A stretch of 64,000 bases of DNA, from NCBI GenBank assembly GCA_907163345.1, contig CAJQUN010000023.1:8538579-8602578 (forward strand), read 5' to 3'. Shown here piece by piece: positions 55,559 to 64,000 of this stretch. Numbering within the stretch: the stretch's first letter is position 1; each line of letters begins with the position of its first letter. The position numbers and the translations under genes were made by a program. The DNA is from Haberlea rhodopensis. Its lineage: Eukaryota; Streptophyta; Magnoliopsida; Lamiales; Gesneriaceae. A model generated the notes under the pieces. That model worked only from the letters and a program-made list of their open reading frames with translations. It did no database searches and was not told where the DNA came from.

Positions 55559-56903
55559 CTGAGAATAATATTGTATTATTCTTAATATTGTCCCTAGTCA
55601 AGTATTATCATAAATAAGGTTAATGATAATACATTGAGACTAGTATGTTTGATTGATGAATTGTTCATGGATATGAGATATCAAATCAACACATGGGTAC
55701 ATGTTAGAGAACAATGTACTGGACATACCCACCATGAGAATGCTACATGGATAGTTATATGAGTGTCATAAGCAATTCTCATAGTGATAATAATGTATGT
55801 AATCCTTACGACTTGAGATCATCAGAGATCCCAACATAATGAGTTATGTATCTTGATATTGTCAAACGTTACCTGTAACACGGTAAACTATAAAGGCAAC
55901 TATTGGATACACTACGAATTATGTAGAGGGATGTTGATTGATCAAGATAGGATTTGTCCCTCCTATATAACAGGAGAAGTGTTTGGGCCCTTGATCAAGT
56001 AAGACTAAAATGCATGGCCGTGCTCGAATGAGTCGATATGTGATATCGAGCTTATTCATTTATTCTAGTTCTACTTGGGGATCAAGAAATAGAGATTGAA
56101 TATACGAGTATGACTATTCCATGACTCGTGTTCAATCTAAACACATGGACAAAGGGATTAAGTTACATGGTTAATATTATCACAAGTTCTAAGGTTATGT
56201 CGAGTCAAAGACATTCTTGTAATTTGGGTAGCCTTGATGTGTTTGCTAGATACCACTTATTGCTTGTGACGTAAAATGAGATTTTATGTCACTGCCAATA
56301 TTACAAGATCCTATCGGGTCGCACAAAAGATTAAATCGATAAAGGGAATTAAATTCATGGGATGACTTCAATAATTAATAAGAGTCTTAATTAAATGATT
56401 ATAAGGATTTAATTAAATCATAGGTTTGGGCCCATGAGACTTTACGAAAGTCTTGAACCTTAATTAAATCTTATAATATAAATACAAGGTTATGATTAAT
56501 TGTTAAACAAGACAATTGTTATTCACATAACCTAGCCTCCACTAAAGCTCTCTGGGCCGCCTCACTCTCCTCCAATACCCACGGCCGCCGCCGTTTCTTG
56601 TTGGAAGAGTTTGGTAGTCGTTAATCGGTTTTGAACCGAGAGTTTGGTTTTGGTTCAAGAATAAGTCTAGCAACTTGTTCTTGAACATCCTTCTTCGATT
56701 TGATCTTGTGGATACCGTAGAGGCAAGACCTTTGGAGGTGTTGCTCATGACTCACGGATTTGGCATCGTATCTGCTTCAAACACGCTACAAGGGTGAGAC
56801 TCTTATTATCTCTATTCCGATATGACCACTTTGTATAGATCCGTAGTGTTAGTAATCCAAAATTTTAAACTCCGCTGCGCTGTATGCTTGTTGGATACTT
56901 ACA
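55559..56903 (+). repeat. Copia-D 5' LTR, 5'-truncated
   Basis: Begins inside the LTR at GAGAATAATATTGTATTATTC, equivalent to about 62771 in the 3' copy, so ~140 bp are absent. It ends GTTGGATACTTACA before the PBS. Confidence 0.92.
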
Positions 56904-56904
56904 G

Positions 56905-56916
56905 TGGTATCAGAGC
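56905..56916 (+). promoter_or_regulatory. Primer-binding site (tRNA-iMet type), Copia-D
   Basis: TGGTATCAGAGC one base after the LTR end. Confidence 0.95.
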
Positions 56917-58646
56917 CGTGTACAAAGCTCATATCGGATTTATGTGGTTAATTGTTTAATCATATTTAGATTTGTATTGCATGCTAATAAAACTGTATAT
57001 AATCATATATGATATGTGTAAATCGAGTTTGTGTAATTATCGTAAAATTATATTTGATATAATTGAAGTTTATTGTATACGATACATGAAGGCGCAAAAC
57101 CGAGCCCATAGCATGAGATGGTTTAGCCACCACCATCACAAATGACACACGGCTTGCCACATGAGGGCTAGGGTTTTCGAACCCTTGGCTCGAGATGGTT
57201 TAGCCGTTGTGGCTAATAATTGTGCATGGAAGTGTCGAAACAATGCTAGGGTTTAAAACTTTTGGCTCGCTTAGATGGTTGGCGGCTTTCTCCACATGAG
57301 AGCTAGGGTTTTTCGAACCCCTTGGCTCGAGATGGTCGAGCCGCCACCATCATGAATCGTGCATAAGCCGAGCCACCGCCATTGGACTAGAGTTCGAACC
57401 CTAGGATTCAAGTGGCTCACGGCCGCCGCAAGTTTAGAGGCTAGGGTTTCGAACCCTTAGCCACTTTCGGCCCATGAAGGCGCCGATATGACTAGGGTTT
57501 CGAACCCTAGTCACATGCGTGGTGGGCCGTGGTTTTGGGCTAAGGTTCCGTGACATGTGATGTCCCGAGTGTACGATAATTTCATAAAATTTATTTTACA
57601 AATTTATTGGGATTAAATTTTAAAATGTTTAGAATTTAATTCATTAATTGTTATTGCATGTTATATGTATTGTTTGAGCATGGTGCATGGTTATAGCCTT
57701 TAACCTATTAGATAGGATTTGTGAATGTTTGTATTTAATACGACCTGCGAGTCGTGCCTTATCTATTTTTCTGAATGTATTCCCTCCCCTATGCTCCCCT
57801 CGATTGTAACTCGAGGAATTCTCTAAATCATGTAATTGTTATATAGTTTAGTTAGAATTTCATTGATGGAGATCAACGAAGACGGACCATGGTGCCGGGA
57901 TGAGAAGGCCATTCACAAAAGGGAGCCAAAGAGGTGCTTGTAGAAGTTACCCTTAGGTTGACCTTTTAGATTTTCTCATTGGCTTGAGAAATCTTTAGTT
58001 GGGGCTATAACCATGTCACGTTTACTTTATGTTGATGTATGAGATGCATGTTTACTGTTTTATTTAATATTGATGCTTATATATATATGTAGATATGTAT
58101 ATATTCATATATGTACGGGACATATTTTCAATATTAATAAAATCATGAGATCAATAAATCCCTCTCATAATATTAAGTTTAAGATGCCTTCCAATTAAAA
58201 ATACTCGTCAAGACTTCGATTGAACATGTGTGGGTTTGCCAAAGCAAAGCATCGTGACAATCTTAGTAAGGCGCGAAAGGATAAATGTGATATCCGTGTT
58301 ATTTTAAAATTGGGTTCGACTTAACTAGCGTTATCTCAATAGGATTGGGAACCTAGAGGCATGGGGTTGGATAATAATTCATTAGATGAATTTGAACAAA
58401 GTGTTGTTCGTCCAACCATCCAAGAATTACATGTGATGTAATGACAAAGTGTTGTCTATCTAAATAACCGAGTCTTGGGCGATTAGCCAAAGCTAACTCA
58501 AGATTAAGTGAAATATGGATCTTGGCCCACTAATAGTTTCGAGGGTTGATATTTTAACAAATAGTGGGAGTGTCCATTTAATATAAGATCATATTAAATG
58601 ATTAAAAATCATAAACTTACTTTGCATATTTATATTGTAGATATCC
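56917..58646 (+). other. Copia-D untranslated leader
   Basis: A 1.7-kb non-coding leader, long for copia. It carries a repeat-rich part at 57095-57540 and AT-rich sequence afterwards, up to the first gag ATG at 58647. No frame resembles a protein. Confidence 0.75.
57095..57540 (+). repeat. CTAGGGTTTCGAACCCT repeats in Copia-D leader
   Basis: At least five copies of a (G)CTAGGGTTT(T)CGAACCCTTGG-type element alternate with GGCTCGAGATGGTTTAGCCG-type segments. One copy at 57489-57511 is a near-perfect hairpin: GACTAGGGTT, a 3-nt loop, AACCCTAGTC. Confidence 0.85.
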
Positions 58647-59480
58647 ATGGCAACTCACAACGTCACAAGCACATTATCATTTTGCGATCGGTCCTTGAGA
58701 AGGACAGACTTAATGGGACAAATTTCCTAGACTGGTATAGGAATTTGAGGATTGTCCTCAAATAAGAAAAGAACCAATATGTCCTAGAGGAACCCTACCT
58801 GCTGAGGAACCTCCCTTGACGGCTGCTAAAGCCGATAAAGATGCTTATAAGATGCATCAAAATGACGCACTTGATGTTGGGTGCCTTATGCTAGCCACCA
58901 TGAACTCTGAGCTTCAGAAGCAACATGAGGAAATGGAGGCGTTCATATAATCGAGCATCTAAAGCAACTGTACCAACAACAAGCAAGACAAGAGAGGTAT
59001 GACGTCTCTAAAGCGTTGTTCCAGTGTAGAATGGTAGAAGGAAAGTCTAGTTGGAACTCATGTACTCAAGATGATTGGGTATATTGAGAATCTGGAGAAG
59101 CTGGGTTTTCCTTTGGACCAAGAGTTGGCCACTGACGTGATCTTGCAATCGTTGCCTGATAGCTTCAGTCAATTTGTCTTGAATTACAATATGATTAAAT
59201 TGAAAAGACTCTACCACAGTTACTTGGCATGCTTAGAACTTTTTGAAGCAAATAGCAAGAAGTCTAAGCCTACAAATGTTCTTATTGTGAATAAGAGCAA
59301 ATGACAGACTAAATCTAAGAGCTACAAGAAGAACCAAGAAGGTCCTTGTTAAGTCTAAGCCACATGCTTCTGCACTAAAGCCAAAGGGAGGAGTGGACAA
59401 AGGAAGGGAACTGTTTCCATTGCGGTGAGACCGGTCATTGGAAAATGAACTGCAAAGTAAATCTGGAAGATCTTAAGAAG
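58647..59480 (+). pseudogene. Copia-D gag
   Basis: The ATG at 58647 gives MATHNVTSTLSF; the Gag core continues in another frame as ILEKDRLNGTNFLDWYRNLRIVLK followed by a stop. MIGYIENLEKLGFPLDQELATDVILQSLPDSFSQFVLNYNM is at 59071-59190. The CCHC zinc knuckle NCFHCGETGHWKMNC is intact near 59410-59455. Stops and at least three shifts make it non-functional. Confidence 0.88.
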
Positions 59481-59499
59481 ACAAAGGGAAGTGTGACTT

Positions 59500-59640
59500 C
59501 CAATTCAGGTATTTTTGTTATAGAAGTCAATTTATCTACTTCTTCATCTTGGGTATTAGATACTGGATGTGGATCTCACATTTGTGTAAAATGTGCAGGA
59601 TCTCAAAAGGAGTAGGACGTTGGCGAAAGGCGAAGTTGAT
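59500..59640 (+). pseudogene. Copia-D protease
   Basis: SSSWVLDTGCGSHIC at about 59545-59590 is the copia aspartic protease active site (DTG). The frame ends in a TAG about ten codons later. Confidence 0.85.
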
Positions 59641-59879
59641 CTCCGAGTTGGAAATGGAGCAAGAGTTGCTGCATTAGCTGTAGGAGATTACCATTTATAT
59701 TTGCCTTCTAGTTTATCATTGATTTTGAAAGACCGTTATTTTGTGCCGTCTATTACCAAAAACATTATTTCTATTTTCTTGTTTGGACAAGTGTGGATTT
59801 TCATTTATGATAAAGGACAACTGTTGTTTCTATTTATTCAAATGATATGTTTTATGCAAGTGCACAAATGATTAATGGT

Positions 59880-60840
59880 CTTTATATATTAAATCATAGA
59901 TATGCCTGTCTATAACATTAATACTAAAAGGATTAAGAATAATGATTGTAATCCAACTTATCTCTGGCATTGTCGCTTGGGCCATATAAACGAGAAACCG
60001 CATATCGAACTTCATAAGGATGGAGTATTGGATTAATTTGATTTTGAATCATATGAAACATGTGAATCTTGTTAATGGGCAAGATGACTAAAGCCCCATT
60101 CAAGGGACATGTTGAAAGGGCAAATGCTTTATTGGGACTAATACATAGTGATGTATGTGGACCAATAAGCACACATGCTAGAGGTGGTTTTCAATACTTC
60201 GTTACATTTACTGATGACTTCAGTAGATATGAGTATGTGTACCTAATGAAACATAACATGAAACCTTTGAAAAGTTCAAGGATTTCAGAATGAAGTATAA
60301 AACCAACTTGGTAAAAGTATCAAAATCCTTCGATCAGATTGAGGAGGTGAATACTTAAGCCAAGAGTTTCATGACTATCTAAAGGAGTGTGGGATAGTCC
60401 CACAACTCACTCCTCCATATACTCCACAATGGAATGGTGTATCCGAGAGGAGAAATCGAACCTGTTGGACATGGTTAGATCAATGATGAGTCATGCTGAT
60501 CTTCCGATATCCTTTTGGGGACATGCTTTAGAAACAACAATATTTATACTGAACCGTGTTCCATCTAAATCAGTGGAAAAGACACCATATGAGATATGGA
60601 CTGGGAAACGTCCTGGTATGTCTTTTATGAAGATTTGGGGTTGTGAGGCTTTAGTGAGACGTCACGCCTCTAACACAACTTGGACCCAAATCTGATAAGT
60701 GTTTATTTGTGGGGCATCCTAAGGAAACGAAAGGATACTATTTCCATTATCCCACCGAGAACAAAGTGGTTGTTGCTCGGACTAGTGCCTTTCTTCAAAG
60801 AGAATTTATTTCTAGAAAAACCAGTGGGAGACATATAGAA
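59880..60840 (+). pseudogene. Copia-D integrase
   Basis: The GAG-pre-integrase segment is LWHCRLGHINEKPHIELHKDGVLD (59955-60030) and the zinc-binding CESC follows. The core starts with LIHSDVCGPISTHARGGFQYFVTFTDDFSRYEYVYL (first and second Asp region). YTPQWNGVSERRN-type sequence (60420-60450, frameshifted) holds the Glu; MSHADLPISFWGHALETTIFILNRVPSKSVEKTPYEIWTGKRPGMSFMKIWGCEA completes it. Frames shift at about 60290, 60400 and 60690. Confidence 0.9.
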
Positions 60841-60844
60841 CTTA

Positions 60845-61690
60845 GTGAAGTTCAACCAAGAAAACACTGAACATGATATTGAGATGGAAACAGAGCAGAC
60901 ACCACAAGCTGTTGTGGATAAAGTGTCTGCTCAAGAGACACAAGCCCAGCGTAGGTCTGTAAGAGAACACCGGGAGCCACAGAGATATGGATTTCTTGTG
61001 ACTCAACAAGGTGACTTACTACTTATTGATGAGGATGAGCCGTCATCTTATCAACAAGCTATAATGGGCACTGATTCTGAGAAATGGCAAGAGGCCATGA
61101 AATCTGAAATGGAATCCATGTATGCAAACCAAGTATGGACTTTGGTTGATCCACCTGAAGGGGTGAGACCCATAGGGTGCAAATGGATTTTCAAGAAGAA
61201 GACCGACATGGATGGTAATGTACAAACCTATAAAGGTCGACTGGTAGCTAAAGGTTTCAAACAAATTCATGGTATTGACTATGATAAAACTTTTTCACCA
61301 GTTGCCATGGTTAAATCCATTAGGATCTTACTTGCAATAGCTGCATTTCATGATTATGAAATCTGGCAGATGGATGTCAAAACACTTTCCTTAATGGAAA
61401 TCTGCTTGAGGATGTGTACATGACACAGCCCGAGGGTTTGTCGATCCAAAGGATGCTGGAAAGATATGCAAGCTACAACGATCCATTTATGGATTGAAGC
61501 AACTTCTCGGAGTTGGAATCTTCGTTTTGATGATGCAGTCAAAGAGTTTGGTTTCATCAAAAGCGTAGATGAACCTTGTGTCTACAAGAAGGTCAGTGGG
61601 AGCATAATTATCTTCCTAATATTGTATGTAGATGACATACTTCTAATTGGGAATGATCCCCTGCCTTACAATCTGTAAAGATTTGGCTAG
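60845..61690 (+). pseudogene. Copia-D reverse transcriptase
   Basis: A 192-aa open stretch (60845-61423) covers the pre-RT linker and the first RT motifs: WQEAMKSEMESMYANQVWTLVDPPEGVRPIGCKWIFKKK, YKGRLVAKGFKQIHGIDYDKTFSPVA, YEIWQMDVKT. A 1-nt change then shifts the frame at what should read FLNG. KLQRSIYGLKQ-like sequence and IIIFLILYVDDILLIGND (YVDD box, about 61610-61655) continue in other frames. Confidence 0.93.
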
Positions 61691-61699
61691 GGAATTGCT

Positions 61700-62612
61700 T
61701 TTCTATGAAAGACTGGGGTGAAGCCACCTATGTATTAGGAATCAAGATCTATAGAGATAGATCGAGAAGATTACTTGGCCTAAGTCAAAGTACATACATA
61801 GACAAAGTGCTAAAACGGTTTAGCATGCAAGAATCTAAGAAAGGATTCATGCCTATGACACATGGAATACATCTCTCGAAGGATCAGTGTCCTTCAACAC
61901 CAGATGAGAGAACAACGCATGAGTAAGATTCCATATGCGTCAGCTATTGGATCTATCATGTATGCCATGATATGTACTCGTCCCGATGTCTCGTATGCTT
62001 TGAGCATGACGAGCAGATATCAAGTTGATCCAGGTGAATGTCACTGGATTGTAGTCAAGAATATCCTGAAGTACTTAAGAAGAACTAAGGATACATTCTT
62101 GATTTATGGAGGTGAGGAAGAGCTCAATGTAATTGGTTACACTGATGCAAGTTTCCAAACCGACAAAGATGATTTTCGATCGCAATCAGGATATGTATAT
62201 TGCCTAAATGGAGGTGCTGTGAGCTGGAAGAGTTCAAAGCAAGAGACATTAGCCGATTCTACAACGGAAGCTGAGTACATTGCTGCCTCAGATGCAGCAA
62301 AGGAAGCTGTTTGGATCAGGAAGTTCATTTCTGAACTTGGAGTGGTGCCTAGCATTAAGATCCGATAGAACTCTATTGTGACAACAATGGAGCGATCGCA
62401 TTGGCTAAGGAACCTAGATCTCACCAAAGATCCAAGCACATACTTCGGCGCTTTCATTTCATTCGAGAAATCGTTGAAAGGGGAGATGTTAAAATATGCA
62501 AAGTACCAACAGATGATAATGTATCTGACCCATTGACGAAGCCACTGTCACAGCAGAAGCATGATCGTCATACTAGATCTGTAGGCATTAGGTATATGTC
62601 TGATTGGTCTTA
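61700..62612 (+). pseudogene. Copia-D RT thumb and RNase H
   Basis: KDWGEATYVLGIKIYRDRSRRLLGLSQSTYIDKVLKRF (61708-61820), then after a shift PYASAIGSIMYAMICTRPDVSYALSMTSRYQ. RNase H follows: VIGYTDASFQTDKDDFRSQSGYVYCLNGGAVSWKSSKQETLADSTTEAEYIAASDAAKEAVWIRKFI, with Asp and Glu catalytic residues. It ends KVPTDDNVSDPLTKPLSQQKHDRHTRSVGI. Two or three frameshifts only; the best-preserved domain of the element. Confidence 0.93.
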
Positions 62613-62628
62613 GTGCAAGTGGGAGATT
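62612..62628 (+). promoter_or_regulatory. Copia-D polypurine tract
   Basis: AGTGCAAGTGGGAGATT directly before the TGTTGGG start of the 3' LTR. Confidence 0.85.
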
Positions 62629-64000
62629 TGTTGGGATATGACCTAAGACATGTCATTAGATGATTGTTTATGACATACAATGTATTATGATTTTATAAAT
62701 GGCAAATCATTATTATATATAATTCGAATATCTGTGTGTAATATGAATTGATATATAAGTTAATGCCCTTAGAATAATATTGTATTATTCTTAAATATTG
62801 TCCCTAGTCAAGTATTATCATAAATAAGGATAATGATAATACATTGAGACTAGTATATTTTGATTGATGAATTGTTCATGGATATGAGATATCAAATCAA
62901 CACATGGGTACATGTTAGAGAACAATGTACTGGACATACCCACCATGAGAATGCTACATGGATAGTTATATGAGTGTCATAAGCAATTCTAGTGATAATA
63001 ATGTATGTAATCCTTACGACTTGAGATCATCAGAGATCCCAACATGAGGAGTTATGTATCTTGATATTGTCAAACGTTACCTATAACAGGGTAAACTATA
63101 AAGGCAACTATTGGATACACTACGAATTATGTAGAGGGATGTTGATTGATCAAGATAGGATTTGTCCCTCCTATATAACAGGAGAAGTGTTTGGGCCCTT
63201 GATCAAGTAAGACTAAAATGCATGGCCGTGCTCGAATGAGTCGATATGTGATATCGAGCTTATTCGTTTATTCTAGTTCTACTTGGGGATCAAGAAATAG
63301 AGATTGAATATACGAGTATGACTATTCCATGACTCGTGTTCAATCAAAAACACTGGACAAAGGGATTAAGTTACATGGTTAATATTATCACAAGTTCTAA
63401 GGTTATGTCGAGTCAAGACATTCTTGTAATTTGGGTAGCCTTGATGTGTTGCTAGATACCGCTCATTGCTTGTGACGTAAAATGAGATTTTATGTCACTG
63501 CCAACATTACAAGATCCTATCAGGTCGCACAAAAGATTAAATCGATAAAGGGAATTAAATTCATGGGATGAATTAAATATTAAGAAGAGTCTTAATTAAG
63601 GATTTAATTAAATCATGGGTTTGGGCCCAAGTGACTTTAAGAAAGTCTTGAACCTTAATAAATCTTATAATATAATATACAAGGTTATGATTAATTGTTA
63701 AAAGTCAATTGTTATTCACATAACCTAGCCTCCACTAAAGCTCTCGGTCCGCCTCACTCTCCTCCAATACCCACGGCCGCCGCCGTTTCTTGTTGGAAGA
63801 GTTTGGTAGTCGTTAATCGGTTTTGAACCGAGAGTTTGGTTTTGGTTGAAGAATAAGTCTAGCAACTTGTTCTTGAACATCCCTTCTTCGATTGATCGTG
63901 TGTATACCGTAGAGGCAAGACCTTGGAGGTGTTGCTCGTGACCCGGATTTGGCATCGGATCTGCTTCAAACACGCTACAAGGGTGAGACTTTATTATCTC
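62629..64000 (+). repeat. Copia-D 3' LTR, cut by window end
   Basis: Starts TGTTGGGATATGACC, collinear with the solo LTR at 41549 and the 5' LTR at 55559. The last ~95 bp are outside the window. Confidence 0.93.

Larger units (their letters stand above)
55559..64000 (+). mobile_element. Copia-D: nearly complete Ty1/copia element
   Basis: 5' LTR (truncated at its start), iMet PBS, long leader, gag, protease, integrase, RT, RNase H, polypurine tract and 3' LTR are in the copia order. The 3' LTR is cut by the window end; by alignment to the 5' LTR about 95 bp lie beyond. All coding domains are readable but frameshifted. The two LTRs are very similar with scattered small differences. Confidence 0.92.

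Noticed and set aside
57489..57511. Interstitial telomere repeat
   Set aside because: TAGGGTTT occurs once per unit within a longer retrotransposon leader repeat, not as tandem heptamers.

Overview
This window is repetitive DNA from a flowering plant, most likely a eudicot. It holds no host gene that I can support. Almost every kilobase belongs to a nested pile of LTR retrotransposons (Ty1/copia and Ty3/gypsy), plus a LINE fragment, a short non-LTR retroposon and one MITE-like sequence. The plant call rests on tRNA-iMet-type and tRNA-Asp-type primer-binding sites, Athila-type Gag/Pol with a D-L-G-A protease, a chromodomain-type gypsy integrase tail and plant L1-like reverse transcriptase. No species can be named. 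I use local labels: Copia-A to -D, LARD-1 to -3, Tekay-like-1 and -2, Athila-1 and -2.

Layout. 1-5063: 3' part of a decayed copia (Copia-A) whose RT was tandemly duplicated and then hit by a retroposon. 5064-6575: LINE ORF2 fragment, minus strand. 6576-8438: AT-rich non-coding DNA with an (AT)26 tract, a MITE-like sequence and an 85-100 bp repeat pair. 8439-10145: Copia-B 5' LTR, PBS and start of gag. 10146-11728: gag end of a minus-strand gypsy (Tekay-like-1). 11729-11965 and 37770-38366: two pieces of one copia LTR (Copia-C), split by a 25.8-kb insertion. That insertion is LARD-1 (11966-37769), a gypsy-type element with ~2.4-kb LTRs and no gag-pol. Its 5' LTR contains Athila-1 (13805-21797) and its leader contains LARD-2 (22425-31400). 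38367-48602: LARD-3, whose LTR contains Tekay-like-2 (38563-44345), whose integrase in turn contains a copia solo LTR (41549-43050). 48603-55558: Athila-2, inserted into LARD-3. 55559-64000: Copia-D, whose 3' LTR runs off the window.

How the parts relate. LARD-1, -2 and -3 share LTR termini, PBS, polypurine tract and conserved non-coding internal sequence but no protein genes, so they must use proteins made in trans. Tekay-like elements are the natural candidates: they share LTR ends, the TTCGAGGACGAAAT block before the 3' LTR and a hairpin module. Athila-1 keeps Gag and a PF20167-type protein but no Pol. The most striking unexplained signal is a cluster of 12-bp palindromes with core CGATCGATCG in the LTRs of five elements from two gypsy lineages, at a lineage-specific fixed distance from the LTR start. 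A second signal is a duplicated polypurine tract in both Athila elements. Boundaries come from terminal dinucleotides, LTR-LTR comparison, target duplications and alignment between family members, all by eye.
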